Positions 53,567 through 62,730 of a stretch of 64,000 bases of DNA are shown piece by piece (position 1 is the stretch's first letter; every line of letters starts with the position of its first letter). The notes beneath the pieces were generated by a model that was not told the DNA's origin, did no database searches, and saw only the letters and a program-made list of their open reading frames with translations. The stretch is from Trichomonas tenax (taxonomy: Eukaryota; Parabasalia; Trichomonadida; Trichomonadidae), in the NCBI GenBank assembly GCA_023091735.1, contig JALKBU010000065.1:33300-97299 (forward strand), read 5' to 3'. Made by a program: the position numbers and the translations under genes.

Positions 53567-55537
53567 ATGAATATCCCAAATCTTCCATTCCGACGCGATG
53601 ATCTCCACATTCTCGCTGTCGACGACGAGGCGGTGCAGCTCCACGCCGTTACCAAAGCGCTGAAGAATTTAGGCTATCATGTATCTAATGCAAGCAATGG
53701 GCGTGAAGCTCTTGAAGTTCTTAAATCTGGAAATACCTTTGACTTAATTCTCTCGGATGTCGTCATGCCAATCATGAACGGGCCGGAATTCTTAATCCAG
53801 GCACGTGCAGATCCAAGATTCGCACAAATTCCAATCATTATGATGTCTTCAAACGATCAATACGAAATTGTTTTCGACTGCCTTTCAAAGGGCGCCGATG
53901 ATTATGTCATCAAGCCGCTTTCTCCACAAGTCTTGAAGAATATGTACGCTTCTGTTTGGCTTAAGCGCAAACAGAATGCTGCAGCCGCAAAGGTTCTCCA
54001 TCAGAACATCGAAAAGGAAGCAATTCAAAAGCGTATTGACGAAATGAAAAAGACTTTCAATCAATCATTCAAAACGCCACTCAATGACATCACAAAGCAG
54101 TTAGAGTCTGTTCTTCAGTCGAGCGGAATCTCGCAAGAGGCATTAAATACAATTACAGGTGCAATTAACACACTTAAGACAATTGATCAGAAAGGAACTC
54201 CTGTTACAACGACAACAACGAGGCCAGCTGTTGTAAGATACTTCGCGAAGGCACCTGCAGCTGTTGGAGCACCAATGAATCCAATCAAGCCTGTTGCAAT
54301 CAGACCATTCGTAAGCAACAGAGTTACAGCTGACGGATTACCGGATTTCACAAAACTTGACTTAGAGGATCAGCTTCTCGCGGTTGATTTCAAGAAATGC
54401 AACTCTGTTCAGGATTTAATCAGCCTTGCAAACATGCTTTTCACAGAACTCAACTTACAGAAGAGAATCAAGGTCACAGAAGATACAGAAATCAAGCACT
54501 TCCTTAAGAGGACAAGAGCTGCTTTCCATGCAGTTCCTTTCCACAACTTCAAGCGCGCCATCGATGGTTTGCAACTTGCAACAATTGTTTTATCGAAGTA
54601 TCATGACAAGTTCACAAACTCTGAGTTAGTCGCCGGTCTTTTTGCAGCCTTTATTCATGATATTGACCACCCAGGAACAAACAACTTATTCCAGATCAAG
54701 ACTTTGTCCAAGTATGCTCTTGCATACAACAACAAGAGCGTTCTTGAAATGAATAGTGCTTCTGTTGGTTCAATCATCATTAATGAAGTTTTCTCATTCT
54801 GCAACCCATCCAAGGACAAGAACAAGAAGACAGACGATGCTCAGCCACAGGGTGATGATCAGTATGAAGATATTGATATCACAACATTCCGTAACACATT
54901 CTTGGAATGCATTTCATCAACAGATTACATGAAGCTCGATAAGGTCCTGCTCAAGATCACCGATATTGTCAAGCGCAGCCAGAATGAAATGAAGTGGAAA
55001 GATCCACAATACAGACTTGCTGCTCTCAAGATTCTCACATTGATGTCAGATCTCTCCTTCTCTATCAGAGATTGGGCAAATGTTACACGCCACTGGTACC
55101 AATTCAAGCAGGATGAGTGCTATCAGCAGGGTGATACAGAGCGCCGCCACAACTTCACAGATATTGATCCTCTGTTCGACAGGAAGGCCAACAACTCTCC
55201 AACAAAGATCATTCAGGATCACTTCGACAATGTCGTGAAGAAAGTTTTCACATTGGGTGCTCTTATGTTCGATGAGCTCCAGGTCCTCATTTCTGAGAGA
55301 CTCATTCTTGCTGAAAAGGGTATTGCTGTTTCACGCGAAGAAGAATTGACACTTCAGCAGCAACAACAACAACAGCAGCAGAATCCAGCTGAGCAGCCAC
55401 CTGCTGAGCAACAGCAAGCTCCTCCACAACCACAGCCACAGCCTGTCGAGCCTGCAAGGCCTGTTATCAGACCAGTTGCTGCAGTTTCAGTCAAGAGGAT
55501 TCCAGCTGCTGCCCCAGCTAGGCCACGTCCACAGTAA
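53567..55537 (+). CDS. RegA-like fusion: response-regulator receiver plus cyclic-nucleotide phosphodiesterase
   Basis: A 656-residue protein. The receiver domain at about 10-130 is complete: acidic pocket VDDE near 18, phospho-acceptor D64 in LILSDVVMP, switch serine in MMSS, and K116 in VIKPL. A linker with a basic RPAVVRYFAK segment follows. A class I phosphodiesterase domain spans about 285-590. It has FHNFKRA at 326, HDIDHPGTNN at 364, SVLEMNSAS near 394, D495 in LMSDLSF and the QGDTERRHNFTDIDPLFDR motif. Relatives read HNxxHA and SVLENHH; here the metal-ligand histidine is R330 and the later histidines are gone. The tail is Q/P-rich. In Dictyostelium RegA the same fusion lets a phosphorelay control cAMP breakdown. 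Here the receiver looks functional while the esterase site is altered, so it may be a sensor or scaffold. A foldback transposon ends 36 bases upstream. Confidence 0.92.
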   Translation: MNIPNLPFRRDDLHILAVDDEAVQLHAVTKALKNLGYHVSNASNGREALEVLKSGNTFDLILSDVVMPIMNGPEFLIQARADPRFAQIPIIMMSSNDQYEIVFDCLSKGADDYVIKPLSPQVLKNMYASVWLKRKQNAAAAKVLHQNIEKEAIQKRIDEMKKTFNQSFKTPLNDITKQLESVLQSSGISQEALNTITGAINTLKTIDQKGTPVTTTTTRPAVVRYFAKAPAAVGAPMNPIKPVAIRPFVSNRVTADGLPDFTKLDLEDQLLAVDFKKCNSVQDLISLANMLFTELNLQKRIKVTEDTEIKHFLKRTRAAFHAVPFHNFKRAIDGLQLATIVLSKYHDKFTNSELVAGLFAAFIHDIDHPGTNNLFQIKTLSKYALAYNNKSVLEMNSASVGSIIINEVFSFCNPSKDKNKKTDDAQPQGDDQYEDIDITTFRNTFLECISSTDYMKLDKVLLKITDIVKRSQNEMKWKDPQYRLAALKILTLMSDLSFSIRDWANVTRHWYQFKQDECYQQGDTERRHNFTDIDPLFDRKANNSPTKIIQDHFDNVVKKVFTLGALMFDELQVLISERLILAEKGIAVSREEELTLQQQQQQQQQNPAEQPPAEQQQAPPQPQPQPVEPARPVIRPVAAVSVKRIPAAAPARPRPQ

Positions 55538-55663
55538 CTTCTTATTATTTATTATTCGAATTTGTAATTTTTGATTATTTTTCTAACAAGGAAATCTATT
55601 TTATTAAAAATTAATACTTTTAAAAATTTGTATTTTGATACTAACAAACAAATACAAAATCCT

Positions 55664-57472
55664 TTACTGAAGGGATCCAAAGATCTCGAATCTTGAAATA
55701 GTCAATGCGAAATATCCAAGTGGATTCGCTCTATCCTGTGCAAGCTTGATAAACTTAAATGGAATCGTGGGCTTTGGTAGTGGGAAGTATTTATACTTTC
55801 CCATTCCGTTCAATGAGGAGTTGGAAACTTGTCTATCAATAAGTGTCCACTGCTCTCCATTATTGGAACCGCTCAAAGACCAGTTGTTTATATGTCCACG
55901 TCCTCCCTCGGAGTGTGTCTGTATCGAGTAACCAGTCAATATCGCTTTATCCCAGTTCAAGCGAAGACAGACCCACGATGGTGAAGCTTCCATTGTCGCA
56001 AACCACTCGTTTGGCTTGTTCGCGATGATAACACTTGGATTGCCATGGAATACACTCGATGCTGTAACAGTAATCGATGGATCGCCACGTGGTGTGAATG
56101 GCTGCTCTGTTCTATAGAAATTGCATATTCCAGCAAAATCATCGCCGCCATCAACATGATAATATGTTGAGGGAACAAGCATTCTCTTGAAAACGAGCGA
56201 TTTGTCAACTGTATATGTTGATTCGCCAATTGGAAGCTTTGTTACGCCTGGGAATTTTGCTCTGAGACCAAATCTTGAAAAAGAAAGGCTGAAATCATTC
56301 AAGTCGACTAACGATGATGGCAACGATAAAAACTCCAACATGCTATTTATATCTAAACGCTCAATCCTGATATTTTTGATCAATTTCTTGAATTTCTGAG
56401 GAGATGTTGAAATGAAGTTAAGAAGCCAGCGAAAAACTGATGTCTCACTTGCTGGATGGAACCTCGGCGAAGACATGATGTGCGACAAAATATCCTGGTT
56501 TAAATAGTTGAAATTTGGTAAATCTTTGACAATTTCGAATTTCGCTGCAACTGAGTCTATAAGACGTTCAGGAACACGTCCAAGATGTGCAAAACCCAGT
56601 GTCAATGAGATTAATGTATAAGGATCTTTCGCCATGTGAATAAAATTGCTGACAGCAGAAACAAGCTGTTTCATTCCAAGTGCATCACCCATTGTGAGTA
56701 TGAAGACAGCGTTTATACCTATGATATCGATTGGTTCACCATGCAAATAATTGACAATAACTTGGAATGGTCCTCTGATTCTAGGCGCAGTCATTTCCTT
56801 TATTCCTGGGTTTGCTTTCATCAATTCCATGCCAACAGTTGACAAAGAATACAATGCACCACTCCAAACTTTATATTTCTTCTCGAAGTGATAAATTGTA
56901 AAATCTTGATATGCTTCCATCGAAAGCACACTCTTTACATTCAAAAACACTGGATTACAATTTGCCATAATCGATCTACGCAATGGAATTACTTGAATTG
57001 GCTTTCCATTGACGATTAAACCGGAAATCGACTTTTTGAAGAACACCTTTTGAGAATGGTCCATGAAACCTGCGATTAAAATGAAAGGATCTGTTTCAAG
57101 ATTTTTATCTAAAACGCGAATAGACTGAATTCCCAACGGAAGAAGCATCTTTCTATAGTAGTTAATGTCATCCACAGGTTTTAATCCAAGAATTAATAAC
57201 ATCTTAGGGAAGAAATAGAATGGATCTGCTTTCATGATTGTTATTGAAGGAAGAGTGGCTCCATATTTGATTGCTTTGTCGGCTGTTTCAGAATTTTTGA
57301 ATTTAACGATTGCTATTGATAAATGAACGATTGTTTTATCGGTGAATTGTCTTAAAACGTGAATATAGTCATAAGGGCCGATTTTCTCTATCAGCGGGAT
57401 AATCTCTTCAACCGTCTGACCTGCGTTCACGAGAATAAGCATCACATAGTCGTCAAGTGATGGAAAATCCAT
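55664..57472 (-). CDS. RRM-like, BTB, BACK and discoidin (F5/8 type C) protein
   Basis: A 602-residue protein. Two N-terminal stretches (about 10-85 and 90-165) have the beta-alpha-beta-beta-alpha-beta layout and the IVKF/AIVKFKNSETADKAI sequence of an RNA-recognition fold; the aromatic RNP residues are weak. A BTB domain follows at about 190-275 (DFTIYHFEKKYKVWSGAL; FQVIVNYLHGEPIDI), then a BACK-like helical region. The C-terminal 110 residues are an F5/8 type C domain (NEWFATMEASPSWVCLRLNW; NNWSLSGSNNGEQWTLI; FRYIKL-like FKFIKLAQD; ISRFEIFG). There is no signal peptide or membrane helix, so it is cytosolic. BTB/discoidin proteins are numerous in trichomonads; their job is unknown. BTB-BACK partners are often cullin-3 adaptors, but this is not shown. 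The promoter is shared with the deoxyribosyltransferase gene. Confidence 0.75.
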   Translation of the reverse strand: MDFPSLDDYVMLILVNAGQTVEEIIPLIEKIGPYDYIHVLRQFTDKTIVHLSIAIVKFKNSETADKAIKYGATLPSITIMKADPFYFFPKMLLILGLKPVDDINYYRKMLLPLGIQSIRVLDKNLETDPFILIAGFMDHSQKVFFKKSISGLIVNGKPIQVIPLRRSIMANCNPVFLNVKSVLSMEAYQDFTIYHFEKKYKVWSGALYSLSTVGMELMKANPGIKEMTAPRIRGPFQVIVNYLHGEPIDIIGINAVFILTMGDALGMKQLVSAVSNFIHMAKDPYTLISLTLGFAHLGRVPERLIDSVAAKFEIVKDLPNFNYLNQDILSHIMSSPRFHPASETSVFRWLLNFISTSPQKFKKLIKNIRIERLDINSMLEFLSLPSSLVDLNDFSLSFSRFGLRAKFPGVTKLPIGESTYTVDKSLVFKRMLVPSTYYHVDGGDDFAGICNFYRTEQPFTPRGDPSITVTASSVFHGNPSVIIANKPNEWFATMEASPSWVCLRLNWDKAILTGYSIQTHSEGGRGHINNWSLSGSNNGEQWTLIDRQVSNSSLNGMGKYKYFPLPKPTIPFKFIKLAQDRANPLGYFALTISRFEIFGSLQ

Positions 57473-57560
57473 TCTCCACTAAAAAAAGTGCCAAAAAAAA
57501 TAATCGTTCTTTTGATAAATCTAATTTACGTGTCAGATCTCAGTTTTTCTTTTTAAAAAA
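57473..57560. promoter_or_regulatory. divergent promoter with TTTACGTGTCA
   Basis: The 88-base gap carries TTTACGTGTCA at 57525-57535, 25 bases before the deoxyribosyltransferase ATG. An AAAGTGCCA word lies near 57486. Both match words in the 12.1 kb and 24.6 kb divergent promoters. Confidence 0.5.
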
Positions 57561-58226
57561 ATGTCCAATACTCCTTATCTTGTTTATTTTGCGGGAGACT
57601 TATTTGATCAAAAGCATCTCACAGGCAATGCCCTTCTTGCTGAGATGATTGAAAAAGTTTCTAATGGAAAGTACAAAATCCATCTTCCTCAAAACAAAGA
57701 AACAATTGTTGATAGAGGTGTATCTATTAGGGATAAAGATTTAGAACACCTCATGAGATGTGACTGCGCTATTTATAACTTTGATGGTAGTGATCTTGAT
57801 TCAGGAACTGTTGTTGAGTTTTGCTATGGAAAAATGGTTGATATTCCATGCATACAGCTTAGGACTGACTTTCGCCATAGTGGTGATCAGAAGGAAGGAG
57901 GCGATCCATGGAATCTCATGCTCACTGGATATCCACGCACAAAGTCGCTCTGTCTTAACTCCCTTGGCATCTTACAGGATGTTAGAGCCCACGCCAATGG
58001 TCTTGCTGAGCAATTGGCTGCTTTTCATAAAATTATTGCTGAAAAGATTGTCTCAACACTTGATGAAGTTATTTCTCAAGAATCCATATTCAAGAAAGAA
58101 AAATCTCAAGCAAAACTTGCTTATTTATTAGCCATCAGGTCGGCTGGTGGACATCTTGATAAGCTCCTCCCAGAAGACGGCGTAACGAAATTAATCGAAT
58201 CAAAATATAAGAAAGGTCTCATATAA
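57561..58226 (+). CDS. nucleoside 2-deoxyribosyltransferase-like protein
   Basis: A 221-residue protein with the fold signature of the family. YFAGDLFDQKHLTGN near residue 9 resembles the YLAGPFF-type start. The motif DCAIYNFDGSDLDSGTVVEF near 68-87 contains the catalytic glutamate (SGTVVE). The family exchanges the base of 2'-deoxynucleosides, or hydrolyses the bond, in nucleotide salvage. Trichomonads cannot make nucleotides de novo, so a salvage enzyme fits. The C-terminal 80 residues are helical and longer than in bacterial enzymes. The length and clear active site suggest activity; whether it is a transferase or a DNPH1-like hydrolase cannot be told by eye. Confidence 0.88.
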   Translation: MSNTPYLVYFAGDLFDQKHLTGNALLAEMIEKVSNGKYKIHLPQNKETIVDRGVSIRDKDLEHLMRCDCAIYNFDGSDLDSGTVVEFCYGKMVDIPCIQLRTDFRHSGDQKEGGDPWNLMLTGYPRTKSLCLNSLGILQDVRAHANGLAEQLAAFHKIIAEKIVSTLDEVISQESIFKKEKSQAKLAYLLAIRSAGGHLDKLLPEDGVTKLIESKYKKGLI

Positions 58227-58968
58227 TAGAGTTGTTATTAGCAAATATTATAAACGTATAAGTGTGCATTGAATCTAATAGATGTATAAGTTATAAGTTA
58301 TAACAGCAAAATTGTCACACATGGAACAACAGGCTCTGTTAACTATAGCAATACAATGAACAACTTCATAGCAAGCGTATATCGAGTGGCTGGAAATAAA
58401 TAATGATGTTTGCCAAATAAAAATTGATAAATATTGGTAATTTGGACAACTGATGTCAAAAATTAAATATGCATTGCATCAGCGTTGCAACATTATATGA
58501 TTCAAGCTAATCCGATTGAGCATTGTTAAAAATTTTTGACTACTCATCGTGTTTTTGACATGTAAAATAAAATTGAAGATAATTTTGATGACATAACATG
58601 TAAATATTCTATTCTGCCATGTAAAATAATCGGACCTGGTTATTGATGTCATTAAGCGATAATAGTAGATACGAATTATAAAATAATTTTTTTTTGTCGC
58701 GTAAAAAAAATTGACGCATTAAATTAACAGTAAATAAATTTTTCAAATGTTTACATGACTTTTGAAAGCAATTAAGGTTCTACGTTCATTTTCTTTTGCA
58801 TATGTTGTGCATTTCTTTTCTAAAAATTCAGAATCGTTGAAATTGAGGGGAACTCATATAATATTTTGAGAATAAAAATATAAATGAAAAGTTATTGTTG
58901 TTAAATATCAATCCAACTCAAAATAAAAATGGGAAAAAAATAATCGTTTTCAAAAAAAATATATTAAA
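58227..58968. other. 742-base gap with CATGTAAA words
   Basis: No gene. TGACATGTAAA (the reverse of TTTACATGTCA) lies at 58557-58567, and related words AACATGTAAA, GCCATGTAAA and TTTACATGACT lie between 58595 and 58760. These precede the transporter gene. The rest is AT-rich. Confidence 0.45.
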
Positions 58969-59994
58969 ATGAAAACTTATCAAGCCAATACAGGAAAAAT
59001 CCCAAAACTTTCATGGAGCTTTCTCGTTCTGTCATTCATTGGCATGATGGTTTCGTTCTCGCTGCAGTCATCTGTGCGTTACTCACTTATTTTCGACTAC
59101 AAAATCATAAATTCGAATTTTTTGACTTTTTTGCAGCTTTCATCCTACGCATTCAGCGGCATCTTCTTAGCCTATCGAATGGTGAGCCATAAGTTTGATA
59201 TTTCTGTTCACGGAAATAATTTGATTATCGCAGTTTTAGTCACAATAGCGATGTTGTTGACGAACTTTTCCTCATTGAGACTCAGTGAGTCTACGCAGGT
59301 TCTGTTCCGCTCAGTGAGATTGATTCCTTTGATGATATCAAACATATTTATTTTCCAAATGCTGCATCCAATCCCTGTAATTTTGGGTGTCTGCTGCATG
59401 GTCTGCGCATTGGTGGCTTTTGCCATCGATGAGTTCTCAGGAGTAACGAAATTCGACATGCCCGGAATAATTGCAACAATGCTCTCGATCTGCTTTGATT
59501 CATTATCTTCAAACCTGGTAGAAAAGTCTCTCATTGTAGAAGGCATCAATTTCTACAACATTATGTCTAGCATCTTCGGAATGAGCTTTATTTTAATCAC
59601 AATTTTTACACTAGTGCAAGGAGAGCTTATTCACGGGCTTAAACTAGTGATACAGAAACCACAGTCTTTATATCTTATACTACTTTTCACTGTTTCGGGT
59701 CACATCGGAATGATAATATTATTTTCGATTACTAGAAGATATGGATGCATTGCAGGATGTGTGCTTGTATCCATTGGAAAGCCAATCGTTTCTTATGTGA
59801 AACAGCCAAAGTTCACGAATGTCACCTTATTCTCTGTTGTTTTACTTTTGTTTGGTATTATGCTGAATATAATTGCAGCATCGTTAGACAAAACAGAAGA
59901 CCTTGGCGGTGTTGATAATTCGAAGCAAAACATCGCTGAATTTCCAATCTGTGAATGTCATGATGAAGAGGAAGAGGAAACAATTTCTGCTTGA
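58969..59994 (+). CDS. nucleotide-sugar/PAPS transporter, SLC35B (UAA) type
   Basis: A 341-residue membrane protein with about ten hydrophobic helices. The first is LSWSFLVLSFIGMMVSFSLQ; the last is FSVVLLLFGIMLNIIAASL. The layout and motifs (LRLSESTQVLFRSVRLIPLM; PGIIATMLSICFDSLSSNLVEKSLI) match SLC35B/UAA transporters. Those move UDP-sugars or 3'-phosphoadenylyl sulfate into the ER or Golgi. The substrate cannot be read from the sequence. The C-terminus is acidic and cytosolic (DEEEEETISA). It would feed surface glycoconjugate synthesis, which fits the membrane protein next to it. Confidence 0.88.
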   Translation: MKTYQANTGKIPKLSWSFLVLSFIGMMVSFSLQSSVRYSLIFDYKIINSNFLTFLQLSSYAFSGIFLAYRMVSHKFDISVHGNNLIIAVLVTIAMLLTNFSSLRLSESTQVLFRSVRLIPLMISNIFIFQMLHPIPVILGVCCMVCALVAFAIDEFSGVTKFDMPGIIATMLSICFDSLSSNLVEKSLIVEGINFYNIMSSIFGMSFILITIFTLVQGELIHGLKLVIQKPQSLYLILLFTVSGHIGMIILFSITRRYGCIAGCVLVSIGKPIVSYVKQPKFTNVTLFSVVLLLFGIMLNIIAASLDKTEDLGGVDNSKQNIAEFPICECHDEEEEETISA

Positions 59995-60230
59995 TTCTTT
60001 TGTATTTATCCATGTATTTTTATTTTGTTTGTATTAAAGTTTATTTATATAACGAAAATGATTAATTTTTTTCCGATACCCATCATTTTCAAGCTTAGTA
60101 CACTTATTGAATGACATTTTCTGTCTTTGTAAATTCATTTTTCAAATTCTTGATGAAATTTTTATGTTTTAGAAATATAAAATAATATTAAAGTAGTTTT
60201 TATCATAAACAATAACAACTATATATAGAT

Positions 60231-62126
60231 CTAATCTTCTAGTGTTTGTGGCTCATATTTCCAACACTCAAAATTGTAATTATTGAATATCTTTGTCCAA
60301 CCCTTTTCATATAGAACATTCCTAAAAGCATAGAACTCGCCATTATGTGATACAACGTATGTGATGTTGTGCTCTCTATATGGCACTAAATCATCAGGAT
60401 TTTGAGACATCTTAATGGTCATGTCGTTTCTTCCGAAGTAATCGAGACCGTGTGAGAGCAGCCAGCCACCGTATCCCATGTAACTCTGTCTGCCAGCGAA
60501 TGTTAGGACTGGGTTTCCATGCCACTGTGATGTCAGCCATATAGAATCCACAGGTGTGTTTTCTGCAGCCCATTTACCGAATTCGACTGAATCTTGTTCG
60601 AACATTGGGTTGGAGCCCTTCATGCCAATGAAAAAGTACCTCATTGAGCTGAAGCATGCAACGATAATGAATATAATTGCAAATGCTCTCCACCTTGGTT
60701 TTCTCAATAATTTGGCGATGAACAAACCATAAACATGTAAAGCAAGTGGAATCCATGATGCGTAAAAAACTTTCGAGTTATCGAGTTCCCATGGCTGATA
60801 TCTGATAACATTTGTTATCAAGAAAACAGCAAACGATGGGATGTATAATATGAGCTGTCTGTTATTCAATATTCCCCAACCTCCAACAAGTGAGATAAAC
60901 GCGAAGACGCCAAGACCTCTCCACCAAAGCTTTATTGGTGTTGTCCAATGTTTAACTCTCCCGCTCGCGTTCCAGATTGGATCTAAGACAACGAAGCCAC
61001 TGCCTTTGTCAGACTGCTTCGTATTAAGACGCTTCATGAATGGCGTGAACTGAGGAACTGATAAAACATTTGCAACAATTCCGAAAACCGCCCAAACATA
61101 AACATGAGAGAGCCACTTTGAGTGGTCCTTCCATGGAAAGTTAAGAGCAGCAAAAACAATTGCCCATTGCGCGAGTCCAACGTAAGAGTGAACCTGAACG
61201 AGTGGTGTTGTTGCTACATATAATGAAGCAAGAAGGAAATACTGCCATTTCAAAACTCTGATTCCGCGAATTAAAACGATCAAACACCAATAGCAAAGAG
61301 GCATAGACCACAAAGAAGCTCTCTGTGGGACAAGGACATGCATGATTGGGTGGAACCAGTATTCATACACATCATTTCCCCAGTTATGAATAAGATCTCC
61401 TTCACCAACATATGTTGGATCGAGAAGTCGAATAAAACCAAATCCACCGAGATTCAAGAACGTAAACATTCCAACTAAGCACGCAAGTTGGTCTTTGTGG
61501 AACAATATTCCGAGATAATACATTCCAACGATAAGAGACAGTGACATAAGAAAAGATGGTATAAAAACAGCACCACGCATTGTGGCACACCCTGTTCCAA
61601 TGAGAACGGCCGTAAAGAAATTGGTCATGTAAGGATAAGCTAATTTCTCACCTGAGTAGAAAACAGTATTGATTTTGAAGAAAGAGTCTCGTTGGTGATT
61701 GCATCCTGTAACGAAACCTGAAATAATGTTGAGATGGAACGGAAAGTCACCATAACCGGCTCCTTTTGACTTGTTTCCGTCTTTAAGCATAGAAACATTC
61801 ATAACCCAAAGAAAAAAGAACGTGAAACCTAATAATGTGAAGAATTCGAATTTCGTGAATTTGATATAAAGACTAATTTTTTTCTTCGAGTATATTCTTT
61901 TGAAAATTATAGATCCAGCGATCATAATTGCAATTGCCGGAATCGCAGAAACGAATCTAAGTGGAGAATGATAAGTGACGATCCAAGTAATCCACGCAAA
62001 AGTAAAGAATCCGAGGGGAATTCCTGCGAAAAACCGCTGCACTGGATTCAATCCGTTTTCTATTAAAACGGTGACTAGTCTGTAGCCAAAAATCAATGAG
62101 AGAAGAATCTCGAAAGCCCACAACAT
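60231..62126 (-). CDS. multi-spanning membrane protein, GT-C glycosyltransferase-like
   Basis: A 631-residue protein with about 11-12 membrane helices. After the third helix comes an acidic luminal loop with GYGDFPFHLNIISGFVTG near 125. This is the D-x-x-x-H pattern in the first luminal loop of GT-C glycosyltransferases, which use lipid-linked sugars. A second conserved-looking loop has FHPIMHVLVPQRASLW. The C-terminal 110 residues are soluble and end near a segment (FGKWAAENTPVDSIWLTSQWHGNP, broken here by commas in reading: GKWAAENTP and SIWLTSQ) typical of these luminal domains. The family is not recognised with confidence. It would modify glycans or lipids in the ER. The leader holds the inverted TTTACGTGTCA at 62214-62224, 88 bases upstream. 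Confidence 0.7.
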   Translation of the reverse strand: MLWAFEILLSLIFGYRLVTVLIENGLNPVQRFFAGIPLGFFTFAWITWIVTYHSPLRFVSAIPAIAIMIAGSIIFKRIYSKKKISLYIKFTKFEFFTLLGFTFFFLWVMNVSMLKDGNKSKGAGYGDFPFHLNIISGFVTGCNHQRDSFFKINTVFYSGEKLAYPYMTNFFTAVLIGTGCATMRGAVFIPSFLMSLSLIVGMYYLGILFHKDQLACLVGMFTFLNLGGFGFIRLLDPTYVGEGDLIHNWGNDVYEYWFHPIMHVLVPQRASLWSMPLCYWCLIVLIRGIRVLKWQYFLLASLYVATTPLVQVHSYVGLAQWAIVFAALNFPWKDHSKWLSHVYVWAVFGIVANVLSVPQFTPFMKRLNTKQSDKGSGFVVLDPIWNASGRVKHWTTPIKLWWRGLGVFAFISLVGGWGILNNRQLILYIPSFAVFLITNVIRYQPWELDNSKVFYASWIPLALHVYGLFIAKLLRKPRWRAFAIIFIIVACFSSMRYFFIGMKGSNPMFEQDSVEFGKWAAENTPVDSIWLTSQWHGNPVLTFAGRQSYMGYGGWLLSHGLDYFGRNDMTIKMSQNPDDLVPYREHNITYVVSHNGEFYAFRNVLYEKGWTKIFNNYNFECWKYEPQTLED

Positions 62127-62213
62127 TAATATTTTTTCATTTTTAAATCACATAAATATTATAAAGCCTATGTATAAACTACATATTATATTTATTGTTA
62201 AAAATATTATTTT

Positions 62214-62224
62214 TGACACGTAAA
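62214..62224 (-). promoter_or_regulatory. TTTACGTGTCA word upstream of the GT-C-like gene
   Basis: TGACACGTAAA on the plus strand, i.e. TTTACGTGTCA reading toward the gene at 62126. Identical to the words at 24613 and 57525. Confidence 0.5.
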
Positions 62225-62264
62225 CTGATATTTTGATTTCCCTCAAATGCTATTTGCGTGTTTT

Positions 62265-62333
62265 CCACTAGCTTTTCATTGATTTTGAAGTATATCAGTG
62301 CAGATTTCCCTCAAATCAGTGAAAGGCTAGTGG
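62265..62333. repeat. inverted repeat 1 (21-base arms)
   Basis: 62265-62285 pairs with 62313-62333 at 19 of 21 positions (CCACTAGC outermost). A direct repeat GATTTCCCTCAAAT also occurs near 62235 and 62303. Confidence 0.7.
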
Positions 62334-62340
62334 TTTGTCT

Positions 62341-62374
62341 TTCAAGAATTCCCTAATTCTTCAGTATTCTTGAA
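62341..62374. repeat. inverted repeat 2 (9-base arms)
   Basis: TTCAAGAAT at 62341-62349 pairs exactly with ATTCTTGAA at 62366-62374. Confidence 0.6.
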
Positions 62375-62390
62375 ATTTCATCACAATCAA

Positions 62391-62462
62391 GCCATCAACA
62401 GTCAATAAACCACAAATACGAAGCTTTTCTTCGTGCTCAATGGTTTTATGACTGTTGATGGC
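62391..62462. repeat. inverted repeat 3 (22-base arms, inner stem)
   Basis: GCCATCAACAGTC at the 5' end pairs with GACTGTTGATGGC at the 3' end, extended to 22-base arms. Inside, CGAAG (62419-62423) pairs with CTTCG (62429-62433) as a terminal hairpin. The whole is a 72-base rod. Confidence 0.75.
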
Positions 62463-62511
62463 TTCGACACTTGCACAGGGCTAATTCATTCGACTTCCAT
62501 TTACCAATCTA

Positions 62512-62582
62512 CATTTTCTACGACTCTTTGAGGTTTCTTGGACATTCAATCTCGCAGCAACTTCAGAAATTCGTAGAAAATG
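62512..62582. repeat. inverted repeat 4 (12-base arms)
   Basis: CATTTTCTACGA at 62512-62523 pairs exactly with TCGTAGAAAATG at 62571-62582. Confidence 0.65.
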
Positions 62583-62730
62583 CGATGAAATCAAAACGTT
62601 CCATTTATCGATTTACATTACTCCTTTTAGTTATTCAATAACATGTCAAACAGACAGCTTAAGCGCGCTAATTCGTCATGTCACTCGACAGCTAAAGCAA
62701 TCTGCGATTTTAAATTATCCGTTAATGAAA

